Source of the DNA: Nomia melanderi
Lineage: Eukaryota; Arthropoda; Insecta; Hymenoptera; Halictidae
Reading direction: 5' to 3'
Assembly (NCBI RefSeq): GCF_051020985.1
Contig: NC_134999.1
Coordinates: forward strand, 12,157,660-12,221,659
Length of the DNA stretch: 64,000 nt
The number at the start of each line of letters is the position of its first letter. Position 1 is the stretch's first letter. Positions 24,757 through 39,076 of the stretch are shown here, in pieces. The notes beneath the pieces were generated by a model that was given only the letters and a program-made list of their open reading frames with translations, was not told the DNA's origin and did no database searches. A program made the translations under genes and the position numbers.

Positions 24757-27700
24757 CTATTAGTACGTAGTTTCAGGTGGTAAATTATCTTTTACTTTAT
24801 GTATCATAAAAAGGAGTTCTAGTTGTTGATTCTAATAATATATTACATGCTATATTTGAATCAAATATTTTTAAACTCATTAGTACATGTAATTCTGAAG
24901 TGACCAAATGAAGTGTATAGATTACTATTTACACTATAGTGTCATGAAATTTTATTTTCTATGCAAGAAATTGAAATTAATATCTTCAATGATATTTTAA
25001 ATGTATTTTACATTTTAAAATATTCAGAAATTCTTATGGATTAATACCCTTTAAGTGTCTTTTCTTTCTCTAAAAGAAAATTGCCATCACACTTAATTAG
25101 AAAAAATGTAAAATATTTGGAAAAACCATTTGTTTAACTATAATAGTAACGACTACTTATGTAGGCATATTCACTCCAATTCAGTATTAAAGAAATAGGT
25201 ACTTCCGTGTATTCTTCTATGTCGGTGTTGTGTAAAATATGCTCAGCCTAATACTTAAAAGTGGTGCATATCGGTAAAAAAATGTTTTACTTGTATAATG
25301 ATTTTTCTTAACTTAGTAGTATAATAGAACAGGTTTTTCACATGCTACTCCATTTCAGATGTTGCACTTGTAATGTGATATAACATTATAACATCTGCTT
25401 ATTAATTCTTTAGTTTTATTTATTAATAATAGTGTTTTTGTTTTAATTTTTAATCTTTTATGATCACATAATTTTTTGTACTTTTATAGTTATATTTTAT
25501 AGTCATATTTATGATTCTTCACAAGTATGGTAGCTCAAACTATGTATACATACATACCTATGTGTGTAAGTACACCATACTTTAAATGGCATTTTGGTCC
25601 GTCTATCATGTTTTGTATATAGGATCCTGTTATTCTGACTTTTATAGTTTTCTAACGCATCTCAAGAATCTTAATAGTTTTAATTCTACATATAATGCGT
25701 TGGTTTCGTTATTACTAAAAATTAACCACATCTATATCTATTCCAATCTATATTTCGACTGTTTAAAATACGGTATCCAGTGCAGATCGATCTTAAGCTT
25801 ATGAATGTAACTAATTTTAATTTGTGGATATATTTTATGTGAAATCATATTTTAGTTGATCATAGTATATAAATAATTACTAATATTAGGAATATTACAT
25901 GTTTCCTGTCAACATGTTACTTGATTTACTGGAATACTTAACTAATCTTTTACTAGCTAATACTTAACTAAGATCCTCAACTAATGTTTCTTCTCTATAC
26001 TGATAGTGAGTTTATCAATTGTATCATGAAAAATGCGTTATTTTTTTCTTTCCTTTCTGAGGACTTCGCTGTTTCTTGTGAATGACTTATGATTAGATTT
26101 ATAATGATGTGCACCACTTCTTTGTTATAATTTAAAAATTGGTATACCCGTCAGTGTTGATTCATTGATACTTATAACAAGTCAGTGAACATGCACAATA
26201 CATCTTGATATACCTTTCTAAATAGAACATGCACTTAATATATATTTTGAATTAGACATTTTTTTAAGACAATTTCTTTAGAGACAATATAGTACCATAT
26301 TATGGAAATTCATGAAAATGTGAATTATGAGGTATGTACATATATTAGATTGTAACATATTATTCAATTTGATTAAAATTCATTGTAAAATTTTATCATT
26401 TCAAATGTATAAATTATTGTGGATAATGTATATTTAATTTACATACCTGTATTGAATACCATATGTTTATGTAGCTGTTATTCATAAAAACAAAGTTGAA
26501 GACATTAATATTTTTTCATACTACATACAGTAAACTTTTTGTACAAAGTTCGATTTATTATAAATAACACACAGATTTGCAATTAATACTGTGCAATTTT
26601 CATTAACTTATTATGTACACAATATATAAAATGAGTGCAGAATGTATTTATAGAATTATACATAAAATTATTAATATATGCATTATTTAACTCAAACACA
26701 ATAATTATACTTTAAAGTAAGGGTTTTATATGAGATTGCAAAGAATTTTATATCTCTAATACCAATTTTCTTTTCAAACTGTTATTTCTTAATGTTTATA
26801 AGTTGATTGAAAATGTCTGAGGATACAGACTTGATAAGCTAAAAGTATAAAGAATCGTTAGTAAAATTAAGATCAATCTTGTTTAAACTCCTTGAGAAAT
26901 TTTTTTACGATTCAATTTAGCAAGGAGGAAGAAATAAAAACTAGTTATTCTGTGATGTTAAAATAAAAAAAGCAATAGCTTCCATAATTCTTTTTAAAAT
27001 AATGAAATAGCAACGAGTAAATTGCAATGCAAGAAAACCATTCATTTCCGCCATATTAATTGTAAACGGTATCACATTTTCACTAACTATCTAAAATTGT
27101 ACCATTAATTTTTTACGAAAACGTTATATTAATTAATTAATAAGCGTGTTTTTAATTCTGTAAATGAGTAAGTTTGTATAAATGTAATGTTATATATATA
27201 TACATATATATATATAAACTAGAAATACGTTACTTCGTATAGTGTGAAGATATTGTAGAATATTTTTTCCAACTTTTTAAACTATTTATTGCCATATGTA
27301 ATATAAAGCTAAAAAAATTTATAAAACCCATTACTACTATGATTGCTTTTAAATAAAGCGATTTTTTGTATACATGTTAAACAGTTCGTAAGTATTAAGA
27401 CCTTCCTCTCTATTTGTAACTCTCGAACCGGATACACTATATTGTATATCGCAACAAGTACCGTTTAAGAATCTTTTCGATGAGGTTTTAGAAATATGAA
27501 AAAAAATATTTGTTTTATCTGGTGAACGTTGCAAATGATAAAAGCGAAATAGAATTGTATATAATCGTGTACGTGGAACGATAATACGATACGTGACCAC
27601 AGAAGAAAAAGAATTACAAACCGAGTGTATTATAAAAGATATGAAGTTGGTTTATTAGATAATTAATTGAGTTTTATGTTTGATATTTCTGTTATTTGTC

Positions 27701-29673
27701 AATTCATTCAGTTCCACAAAAATAACTTATATAGAATTATGTTAGTCGACCTTGCCATTTAACCGAACGTCATAAATCCATATACAACGCGATCAAAGAC
27801 CCTCCCGTATTATTCAAAATATTACATATTCATTTTTTACGTAAATATATAAACGAACATCGTTATTTTTAGTTCAATTTGTTAATAAAAGAATTACGAC
27901 ACCTGTACGCATAGATGCGTGATAATAACGATCCTTTTGTTTTATGAATAAAAACCACAATTTGTGAACAATTATCGTATGTTATCTACCTCTTATATGT
28001 TTATAAAGCCAGTTCATTATCTGTAATGTTGAATTGTCTAATGAATGGTATAAAATAATGAGTCTCGTTCACCGTGTGTAAATATTGAATAAAACCTTTC
28101 GGTTTCATTGTTTGATTCATATTCATTATTCAACGTGTATCATTGCAACCTTCTTATAGGATTTGAGCTCCTCGGTATTAAAAGACGCGAAATATTAAAT
28201 ATTTATCACGTCGAATAAAAATGTTATTCTTTTTGTTCTATTATTTCTATTAGAAACAGTTACAAAATGCATTTTAATATAATAAACAGTGCAAAAGTTA
28301 AGTTCGAAATATTTTAAATAACAAAATAAAAATTATGAAACAATTAAAAATATGTATATATAAAGGAGCAATTGCGATAAGAATAAGAAGCGCAAAATAT
28401 TGCATTTATATTTGAATAATTTTTTACAGAGTTGCATTACATTTGATGGAGTGCATTTTGTAAAAAAGGTGCAACTTTCTGACCTTTCAATGTTCCTCTC
28501 TTAGAATTAATTTATTTTACCCTAATTTTTACTATCTCAATGCATTTAAATATTTTTTATGATCACTTCTTAGAATAAGTTTAAAGTGGTGCATAAATTT
28601 GAATAAATTTGTTCAAAACCAGTAGTACAAATGAACAAACTAAAAAATATGTAATTTAGAGGGTACAAAACGTTATTTCTTTTCAGAAAAGAAAACATTT
28701 TTCGTCTAATATCTTTATATATTAATCATTGTACAATTTATTATTATTCATCTCAGATAACAAGTAATTACAATTATTATAAAAATCGTTTCCCGCTTAA
28801 ACGATTAAGAAACCAATTTCTTTACATTTTCAATAATATTTCACAAGTATTAACGAACCCTAAAATTGAAAACTAAACGCGATGCATTTATTCGACAACA
28901 ACGGATAATCATGGTAGCAACGTTGCAGTCTGCAGTTCTAGAACAAAAATAAAGCCTCGAATCCATCATGAAATTTTAATCATATAAATTCGACGAAACA
29001 ATCGCTTCACCTTCAAAAGTGTACAAAATCTATCACTATGCAACTGATAAACGCATATTATATGACTTGTAGGTACTTAGTACAACCTACAGCAATCAGA
29101 CTATTTATTAAAAGTTCACTACTACGTAATATACTACACGCACGAACCACGTGGTTGAGTACAACGCATGCGCGGCACGTGCACATACGGCTAACCTCAC
29201 CGAACCAACTTGTGACGATTCATAGTTGTATCGCGAAGAATGTCGATGTGCATTATGTTCTGTGATTACTCGAGCAAACGATCTGACAGGTATTTGTACA
29301 CTTCCAAGCGTACCAGCCGATTAGTCAGGTACAACAGGAATCTCGTTGCGCCGAGAGTACGTGGAGGGGATTGTATATTGTAAATTTGTCTATCGGGGGT
29401 AGCAGCTTTTTCAATTCCAATAAGGTTCCATTAAGACAATCAACGTGTACGATTACGTCTCGTTCATTCCGAACGAACGAACGAACGAACTTTTCTCTCG
29501 ATTCCATACGAATCGGCAACGATTCGATTGTTACAAAGTAAATATCGTTCAAAAGTAGCTCGGCATCGGTTGCTGCCGAAAGCGTGCGTGTTATCCGCCT
29601 CGACAGAGTGCACAACCGATTACGGCACTTTAAAGCCGTAAACTGGAATTCCCGCTGACGCCTCTCCAAAAAT
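24757..29673. other. 3' region of the BOD1-like gene and AT-rich intergenic DNA
   Basis: About 4.9 kb with no coding signal. The proximal part is presumably the 3' UTR of the BOD1-like gene, but its end cannot be placed. The last 600 bases turn CpG-rich, consistent with the mitoferrin promoter and 5' UTR. Confidence 0.5.
29166..29181. promoter_or_regulatory. NRF-1-like GCATGCGC next to CACGTG E-box
   Basis: GCATGCGC (29166-29173) followed three bases later by GCACGTGC lies about 500 bp upstream of the mitoferrin start, in CpG-rich DNA. NRF-1 family sites are common in genes for mitochondrial proteins. Functional use here is inferred only. Confidence 0.35.
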
Positions 29674-32600
29674 ATGAATGCGGAAATATACGAGAGCCTA
29701 CCTACAACTTCCATGTCTGTGCACATGACAGCAGGTGCGTTCGCTGGAATAATGGAACATTGCGTGATGTACCCGCTTGATAGTGTCAAGGTAATATATC
29801 TATTTCTTGCGGATTTTTTAAGACGATATTTTACATAACCTCAATCGCTGTCGACATGTTATTCGATCTCCGTTAAATTTTCATAAAATTCGATGACACT
29901 CAGTGCCCTGACATTACAAGACGTGTGATTCTTTTAATGCTGATAAATATACGGTTTCGGTGCCGGACAACTTGAGATTTTCTCAACCTTTCTCGTTAGA
30001 GTTCCAAGAAATCATGTGCCGACGAGCACAATCGTGATCGTAATCTTAAGTAAATAGTGAGATGTGTTGAAAATTTCAAAATAACTGCTATTAATCATTG
30101 TCAGACGGTGAAGTTACTGTAGCATCACCGTTGTACGGTTATTTTGCGTTTTATGTCACGGTTGGAAAGCTCATTGTGTAACCAATTCGGGCAATATTAT
30201 TTCAGAATTGTTTCTGAGTGGATGGTTAGGTTGTTAACGAAGAATGAACTTAGTCATCGGGAAATTTAGCTATTTCATTTCGTTGTAAGAACGATTACGA
30301 TAGTTTCGTTAGTTACATATTATAAACTGACGGACGAAATATTATTTTTGCAGTACATACGAATTATATTAGCTGACAAAACGAAAATAATATTACTCGA
30401 CATGATTCTTCTTTTACTTAATTTTTTAAATGAAATTTATTTATGTATTTAGCTTCTATAATGTTATCTTTACTAATTTGGAAATGAGGTATGCAATTTG
30501 CATATTAAGTATGTCATGTTGCAATGCACAGTCATTGATGAATGAATGCTAAATATAAATAAAATAATATGGAAAATTGTGTTTTCCCTTGTACACTGTT
30601 TATACAGTTTCAACTATACTTGCAACAAGTTTAATGTAACATTTAACTTTGACAACAACTTTAATGTAACATTTCTTAAGCAGAACATGAGCTTCAAGTA
30701 TTCATTATGTAACATGTCACTTGGGGTCTGATGTAGTAGGTGCTATTTTTGATTTTCTTTCAACCCACAATCCCTATTATTATTTTCTCTTATATTTAAG
30801 AATGGAAAAATGTATATTTAATAAGTTACAACATGCAAAATAAAAATTGTTAAGTTTAATAGTTTGTTTTATACAAACTTTTAATGCATTGTCATTTATA
30901 TCACTGATCCCATTTCAAAGTAACTAAGATTTATTTAAACAGTTGTAAAATAATCTTAGTTGATAAGTACTATATCTTTAGATATGTGCAAGTCATATTT
31001 AAGACTGTGTCAGTATTTTGATATCCTTCTTTAATAATCACATAGTTGAAGAGGATACACAATGCAAGAAAGTAACTGAGAATAATATTTTGTCTTGCCC
31101 CTTTATGAATTGTATTCCTTAATGTTATGCGCGAAAAATTTCAATGAATTTATAATACAAATAAAATATATGTATCTGTAAACTAAATAAACAAATACTT
31201 TTATTGAATGGTAAACTCATTTACATAATTTATTTGTGTTAAAATTGTTTACATATAGACAAGAATGCAGATATTGACTCCAGGTCCAGGAGGAGGAGGA
31301 GGAATAAGAGAAATCTTGACTAGAATGGTACGACAAGAAGGTGCTTTGAGACCTATTCGTGGTATGAGTGCAATGGTTGTAGGGGCTGGTCCTGCGCACG
31401 CTTTATATTTTTCATGTTACGAATTCATAAGAAATAAGATATTAAGTTCAAGATCACACTCTGAACTTAATTTGGCTGCGTACGGAACTGCTGGTTGTGT
31501 GGCAACACTTCTTCATGATGGAGTAATGAACCCAGCAGAAGGTAAAATATCCCTTGCTTGATCTTTATAATGCTTCTTTCATATATTTACCAATTATATT
31601 GATGTACAGTACGTAAGTATGCCCGACTCTGAGATTTACATAAAAAAAGTCTGCATAAATTGAGGGTCAAATGTAGTACAAAATAGTTACTTTTGTTTTT
31701 TGAAAATTCAATAAGCAATTTAAATTTTTGGAATTTTCTTTAATAACGAATAAAATTATCTTATTCCAGTGGTTAAACAACGATTACAAATGTACAACTC
31801 TCCATATCGAAGTGTTGTGGCATGTATAAAGAATGTATATGAAAATGAAGGTGTAAAGGCATTTTACAGAAGTTACACAACTCAACTGGCCATGAATGTA
31901 CCTTTTCAAATGATTCACTTTATGACCTATGAAGTAACACAAATCTTTACAAATCCAGAGCATGTATATAATCCCATAGCACATATGAAATCTGGTACGT
32001 TTGAATTTTCATTCAAAATAATGATATATTTAGTTACAGTTGACTTTAAGAATATTATTAGTTTATATGATGATACATATGACATTCAAAATTTATTTAT
32101 TAAAAATTGATATAAAACTTATATAAATTGCAGGTGCACTAGCAGGAGCCTTTGCTGCTGCACTCACAACGCCTTTAGATGTTTGTAAGACACTTTTAAA
32201 TACACAAAATGGTGTGCATGCTTATGGTATGATAGACGCTTTTAAAAAAGTTTATGCCTATGGAGGTGTAAGTGGATACTTTCGTGGTTTAAGTGCTCGT
32301 GTACTGTATCAAATGCCAGCAACCACTATTTGTTGGTCAACGTAAGTGTATGCTATACAGCACAATATTATTAATTGAGCTATTTTAAATGTGTTATAAA
32401 TTTTTTAATTATATCTGTGTGTGTTTTTGAAACACATGATATACATTGAAAGAATATAGTAACAAAAAATATCACAATGAATATGAACGTAATAATTGTA
32501 ATACATACAATTGAAGTGTAATATAATTGAACAATTTTTTTTAGATACGAATTTTTCAAGTATATCTTACATAAGGAACAAGATGATGGACATTGTAGAC

Positions 32601-32737
32601 CAGAAGCTGAGAATGACTTAAATGGTACAAATCAGAATCAGGCTGGTTCTTCTAGGTCTAGTCGCTTTCAAGATGTGAGCGTATATCTTAATAAAACGGC
32701 CCCATCCTCTGTATTACTTGATGTGTCTACCAGTTAG
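29674..32737 (+). CDS. mfrn: Mitoferrin, mitochondrial iron importer (SLC25A28/37 family)
   Basis: Five exons (29674-29790, 31259-31541, 31770-31994, 32134-32341, 32545-32737) stay in phase and encode 341 residues, the usual size for the family (about 340-380). The three carrier repeats each show the SLC25 signature: PLDSVKTRMQ (34-43, spanning intron 1), PAEVVKQRLQ (about 131-140, spanning intron 2) and PLDVCKTLLNTQ (from 222). MNVPFQMIHFMTYE matches the mitoferrin-specific region. It sits in the inner mitochondrial membrane and imports ferrous iron for heme and Fe-S synthesis. An in-frame TGA at 29656-29658 just upstream supports the chosen ATG. A poly(A) signal AATAAA is at 33272-33277. 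Confidence 0.95.
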
Positions 32738-35586
32738 GTATTTCTAAATTGTTTAATGTCACCTTTACACTGAAACACTGTTGGATGAAAAATAAGCGTC
32801 CGTTTTTCGTATTTCGAGAGTTTATCGAAGCTAAGTGATATCTTGTTAATTCATCTGTTATTGTTGTATTATTACATGTGTATAATAATTCACAACACAA
32901 TTGAAAATTCATGTCTGAGCCAAGTGCAGGACGCAGGCTCACCGGTGTCAAAGAGGTATCAGAAAATTGTCTAAGTTACTTCTTAGCATATGACTACTTA
33001 TATATGAAGTACCAACGTAATATAAATCGTATTTTTATGTGTTAAAGGAAAAGAACCATATAGTAGTTTAGAAAACAATGACATCAGCAAAACATAAGTT
33101 ATTTGAAAATATGAAGCAAAGAATTGTATAGACACGGTACTGTATTCTATTTGATGCTGTAAAATTTTACTAAATATCCTACTTCATTCATCAACATATT
33201 AATTGATATAACATTTATCACTGTGAAGAAAAGGAAAAAAAAAATCATCAATTGCTATTATTATTTTGAAAAATAAACACTTATTTTTGTCAGTATTGTT
33301 AGCTATTATTTAACGTATAAAGATAACTAAAAGAAAACGTAATATTTGCATGCAAAAACATTTAAAAAAGTGTCGTGAAAGTTAAATGAAAATCATTGTT
33401 TTGTGAGTATATAACTAAAAATTGAACGAAATTACATGTAAACTGTATTTAATTTATTTATGAAACGATCGTGTACATTTTGTTATGAAATAATTTATAT
33501 ATTATATATATTATATAAATAACTTATTATTAGCATACATAAACTGATCACAATTAATTTGAAATTGAAAAAATATGTACGTAGTTTGTACAAACGAAAG
33601 ACTATTGAGAATATTTCGCTTCACTACAGTAAAATTATATTGAAGAAATTACGAATAGAATATGCAGTACGTGCATTTTTTTAAAGTGAAAAAAACGAGG
33701 CCCTGAAAACATCTACTTGAACAGAATTGAGTTGGAAGAATGTGTATATTTAACATTGTATCATAAAACTGAAGTTGTCAGTAAAACAGTGGGATGCATG
33801 AAAGAAATTACAGGTGAATTGTATATAATAAGAAGTCAGTATAATTGACGAATAAGTTCTGATTTAAAATTTCACCATGAAAAATCTCAAATACTACAGA
33901 TATGTGAAATTTTAGTGTTCGATGTTTATATGAGGTATAACGCACGATCTATGTTTAGGCAAAAAGCAAGTTTACTGAGATGACACTGACCTTGAATTGA
34001 ATATCTAGGTAAGTCTTGCAAAAAGAAGAAACAGGAAGAGAATGTTTAGATTAATATGAGGAAAAAACTGTTTATTATAATAACTATCTAGATCAACTGC
34101 GGATGATGTAATTATTTTGTAGAGCAGTATAGATAAGTTAATGTAACATGCGTATGTACAGAACGAACGAACAGACTAGAAAAGGAAATGGCAATGGTAC
34201 AGTACGATAAGTACAATTCGCCTTGATTACCCAAGTACAAATTAAGAATTGCTCCTTAGTCAGTTTGTAATATAAACAACACTGCATCTAAACATTTAGA
34301 TGTAAAAACAATATTGCTTCCGATGGCTGTGATTACTGGGTTATTTGATGTTGACTTTAAGAGGGAGTAATATCATGTGAAAACTCATATTTCACGCCAT
34401 ACTTATTTATTATTACGGCACCGTAATACTACTTCATCGACAAATCATTATTTGATGCAGCAAAACAAGTTAATCGATTCTTATGCATGTTGAAAACCGT
34501 TGTACACGAGGGCGCTTCTTTTGTTAGATATATTTTTCGATAGAACCATCACAATAATATACATATTATTTTGTAAAATAACATAAAAATTATTTCTACG
34601 CTGCAAACATTCAGTCTCTTGTAAAGGTTTTATCATAAATGACGACATCGAGATAACACGGTATATCTTTGTATACTTAAAGGTAATGATATTGCGAGGT
34701 AGTAAACCCAACGGACTACCGGAAATTTTCGGATCTATTGTATACCTCTAGCATTTTCTAAACATTTTCAAAACTGGCCTAAAAGAAAAATTTATTTACA
34801 AGAAGGGGTCTTCTTTGCTCAATACTAAGGGAAGTATCACTTTCCTACCGTCAAGGTACCTTTATTAACTACCAAGCACAAACTTATCTCTACCGACTTA
34901 CTTGGTTTATTAAATCACTGTGTATATCGTTACCTTAAAGTATACAAACATACATATGTACGTTATACGTATAAAACTCGCGTGTGCCGAATAAATGGCA
35001 GAATGTATTTAAGTGATTCTATCCAGTGTCCAATGAACATATATTTTGTGTTTACGGTATTCTACTTTTTCTTTTTAATTCGATTGCCGCGCAAAATTTG
35101 TATATATATATAATTTTTTTAGCATTTAGATAAATACTCATTTCCTTTATATTAAGAATAATAATAATAATAATAATAATGCCCATCGCCGGTTTCTATT
35201 GTCATTATGATTTAAAATTTTATTTTAATTTCCTTTTAATCGATTTGTATGTGAAATAATGCTCCCACTGGAATTATTATGTATAAGTTAGTATATGATA
35301 GCACACGCAAAAATAATTTATCAGCATACTATACAACATATTACATGTAAATAAAATGATTTGCTAAAGTATGTAAACTGTAAAACAATATACATACATA
35401 CAATACATATATACATACATACATACATCATACATGCATACATACATACATACATACATACATACATACATACATACATACATACATACATACATACATA
35501 CATACATACATACATACATACATACATACATACATACATACATACATACATACATACATACATACATACATACATACATACATACA

Positions 35587-35620
<34 letters not shown>

Positions 35621-35838
35621 CACACATACCTATACACACAACATACACACGCTAATGGACGATTTTTAAGGTAAAATAAACGTTAAAACATTGCAATATT
35701 TCGTAATTTCACTTCAGATCAATGTCATATCAAATTTTATAAATGTAACTTTCACAGATTTTTAAATTAATATTCAACTACTCACAATCTTTTCTATCCA
35801 ATCTTCAATCTAAGCCAAATGTGACTGAGAATTAAATT
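32738..35838. other. 3' UTR and intergenic DNA after mitoferrin
   Basis: No gene is seen in 3.1 kb. It holds the mitoferrin poly(A) signal near 33272, an (AAT)n run at about 35155-35180 and the long (CATA)n tract. Confidence 0.5.
35437..35615. repeat. (CATA)n microsatellite
   Basis: About 44 uninterrupted tetranucleotide units, flanked by imperfect CATA and CA units (about 35,390-35,655). It gives meaningless IHTY/MYVC repeats in all open frames. Confidence 0.97.
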
Positions 35839-36596
35839 ATGGCGAACAAAGGCATTTGCGATGCTCGTTGTCAAGCGTTTCACGTTGCAATGGTAAAACG
35901 CGAGGAAGCTGGACGCATAAAATGGTTTTTAAATAATCAGCGAAAATTATTGGACCGCTTGAAAATAACCGAACCTGTGGGAAAAATTGAACCACCTACG
36001 TTTGGGATAGAGAAACAAACGAGCACTAGCATTGTATATACATATATAATTGGATTGTATTATTGATATAATGGACAATCCTTTGTTATCTACTGAAAAA
36101 TGATATAATCTTATTGACAATTTTATAGATACATCTAAAACCTCTACCAAATTGGAGGCCTTTTGAACCTGATGCTTCTATTAATATGAATATTATGAAA
36201 CCAATTGACCCGCGAATTAGAACTATCCTGTACCAAGACTCGCCTAGCTTTATCACTGCTGAAAATTATTTCAATGAAAGGTTTCGTGTCTAATATATAG
36301 TTTCAACTCTTAAGGCATAAAATCTGTGCTATAGTTTGCCATTTCACGCTAATACTTCCATTGATTGCAACAGATTAAAGGATATTCCGGAAGAGCGTTA
36401 CTTTTATCCAGACTGCACTAGTTGGTTATACGGATGGCGGCTTTCAGATTATCCACCTATTCCGCAAAGCAAAGTTGGTAAAAAAAATGTCATGATTCGA
36501 GAATTTTATCATCCGAGAATATCGAGCCTTCAGAGATGCCCAGATTGGTACCGTCCTTGTCTACGGTCGCCATCGAGGTGTGACCAAAATGGCTAA
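35839..36596 (+). CDS. SPMIP1 (ATP6V1FNB)-like sperm microtubule inner protein
   Basis: Exons 35839-36033, 36129-36280 and 36335-36596 join in phase to a 202-residue protein. The N-terminal third is helical and basic (QAFHVAMVKREEAGRIKWFL). The middle has IDPRIRTILYQDSPSF and the C-terminal part has RLKDIPEERYFYP followed by TSWLYGWRL. This order (LLY.., then ..PE.RY.FP.. and ..YGW.L) matches my recollection of vertebrate SPMIP1, a small protein of the sperm axoneme lumen. The match rests on pattern memory, so the name is tentative. It is convergent with the C6orf163-like gene. Confidence 0.65.
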
Positions 36597-37115
36597 TATC
36601 CTTATACGACAGAAATAGTAATGAGTTTAAGGTTTACAGAAATCTCTTTATATAGTGCTCAATATGTAATTAACTTTTTCATAACAACAAAAATTTTACA
36701 TTATTTTCGAATCACTTTATTCTTCCGGAAGTGCATAAATATTTCCTTTTCTTTGGCAGGATATTAATAGACTGGTATAAATAGACATCCCTTTAAAAAA
36801 AGATCAATGCGTTTTTTTACTACTTTGTAATTTGAATGAATGTTTGCGTGACACGTTAATATAATCAGTAGGTCAATAGTTAAAGGTCTCTTAATATAGC
36901 ACAGACGATTCAACGTTTCCAAAGCTCTTTCATTTTTTAAATTTAAATAATTAATAGGATAAGAATTAATACCGTTCTACTTTTTGGAAAAGTATTAATT
37001 TGTTTTCATCGAAGAAAAACTCAATATTGCAGTTATTTAAAAATATGTCACAGTTTATAAAACACTAACAAAGTAACTCACACACTTTATATTACAAATG
37101 GAATAAGTGCGTTCA
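36597..37115. other. Convergent intergenic gap
   Basis: AT-rich, 519 bp, between two stop codons on opposite strands; no gene seen. Confidence 0.5.
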
Positions 37116-39076
37116 TCAATTCTTTTTATAATTTCTTTCTTTATCTTTTTCTTCATTTTCATCCTTTTTGGGGGAAATTAAGCGCTGTAACTCCAACGGT
37201 AACAAATATTGCGATTGTCCCGGGATGGTATGAAACGCAAAATCAATGAATTTTTGAAACTGTTTAGCAATTTCACAAAACTGTTCTTCCAATAATGTTC
37301 TCTTCATGTGGCAATTAATAACTTCATTCCTTATCACGCTTATAACATTATTCAGACGAACAATTGATGCGTGCAGCCCTGTAATTTCTTTCTGCTTGTG
37401 CACAATTTTAAATTAAACAATTTGTCTGAGATAATCGCCTGCAAATGAAACTAGAGAACCAGTTTACCTGAAAGTATTCATGTAAGATATGTTTTTCCTT
37501 GCAATAACGCAATTGTTCCAAACAATGAATATTGATTATATCCGCGGTGCTTTGCATTTCAAGCTGGTGTTTTTGAATGTATAATTCTTTGCCCACTTTC
37601 TTTTCGAATTCTTTCTTTTCTACGTCCAATTTTACATACAGATTTCTATATAAATTTTTGGTAATTAATTTTCGCGTGTCATCTACAGGTGCAATATTAT
37701 TCACCTCATAATTTCATTGAAATCAGCGATCATATTTTCTTTTCGGGCCAGAAACGATTTTTCGAATTCTTCATACAATGACTGTACCACGTAAGCAATT
37801 TCGATCCGCATTTTTTGTATCATTTCACGAGATACTTTTATTCGTTCTTGTACAATCGCTTTTTGCATAATTTTTACCCATTGAGCGGTAACGTTCGCCC
37901 ACTCGGTCTAGAAGAGGAAATTTATCATTAATGTTAAAAATTTTTAGTTTAAAAATTGATAAATTTTTACTTATAATTAATGTTTAAAAATTAAAATTTA
38001 AACAATTTTTTTCATCATTTCCGTATAGCATGCTGTGGAATATAGAACTCAACGAAACCTTATTTGAGGGAGTTAAAGCAAGGGTCTAATTTGATATCCG
38101 CGGGCATTCTAACTATACTCCCCTCACGATAAATTATCCTCTCTATATCTACTTTTACTTGTTTGTATTGAACACTAAGTATGTACATAGAATTGCTTAC
38201 GTGCAGTCTCGAGCAGCTACTAAAGTAGAAGTAGTGGGGGGGAACACTGTTTTCAAATTACTAGTGTGAGGGGAGTAAGCACTACTGACTTGGCGTTTTA
38301 AAGCGTTATGGTAAAATTGGGTTATGTAATCACTTGTGAATCACATTGGTAATACAATTATATAAGTAGTATTTTCATATATTAGTCTTCTGATTGATTA
38401 TGTACGATGAACGAATAAATGAAATTCATGAATTATAAAAAGTATTACTTCGATTTGTTTCTGAATTTTTTTTTGTACTGTTTTCATGTAACTTTTGTAT
38501 TTTTCATGTATTTCTTGCGACTTTTGTTCAGCTTCTAATCGTTGTTTTGCTTGATAGATATGAAACTTTTCTTCTAACTGTTTTTGTATTTTGTCTCGTA
38601 ATTCATTTTCAATTTGCTTTCGGAAACGTTCCAGAATGGTTTCGCCAATTTCTGATAAAGTATTTGGGAGTTACAACTAAACGGAATAAGTAAATTTAAT
38701 ATTTCTTATACATTTTTTTTACCTAGTATACTGTCATGCACATTTGCTTTGACAATCTCATTGTGCATGAGTGACGCTAGTTTTTTGTCGTCAATTTGAA
38801 TTGTAAAGCAGGGTGGTGGTGATTTCTCCGGTGCTATTAAATCTAATACTTTCTTCGTATTACCGTGGCAATTTTGGAAAAATGCTTGTGCTAAAGATGA
38901 ACCTAAATGAACATGAATTTCTAACGAAGTTAGTATCCCTATATTTGAACATTTTTTTAAATTACATGCCTTACATAAAAACGATAATACACGTCGAAAG
39001 TGTTTTATGTATAATAACATTGCTTTAAATATTGACGTGAAATATGTTTTATCTATTACTGTAACAACTTACCCAT
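37116..39076 (-). CDS. Coiled-coil protein, C6orf163-like
   Basis: Six minus-strand exons fit in phase: 39076-39073 (ATG plus G), 39022-38723, 38651-38449, 37907-37705, 37645-37468 and 37391-37116, giving 387 residues. An alternative start is the ATG at 39016-39014. The fourth intron is only 59 bp and the last acceptor is a CAAG/CAG tandem. The protein is largely long charged helices (RFRKQIENELRDKIQKQLEE, KVGKELYIQKHQLEM). Its C-terminus, FQKFIDFAFHTIPGQSQYLLP, resembles the end of human C6orf163 (..FQKYINYTF..ILP). That family has no established biochemical role; a cilium or sperm link is suspected from its neighbours only. It is head-to-head with SUV3. Confidence 0.65.
38117..38276. mobile_element. 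Short element with 11-bp perfect inverted repeats, intronic
   Basis: ACTCCCCTCAC (38117-38127) and GTGAGGGGAGT (38266-38276) are perfect inverted repeats. The element lies in the 541-bp third intron of the C6orf163-like gene. Its right half is homologous to the element near 12.6-12.9 kb but lacks the nested insertion. Confidence 0.65.

Noticed and set aside
29325..29789. 154-codon minus-strand frame
   Set aside because: It overlaps the mitoferrin first exon antisense and has no family features.
35321..35669. Several ~100-codon frames on both strands
   Set aside because: All are translations of the CATA microsatellite.
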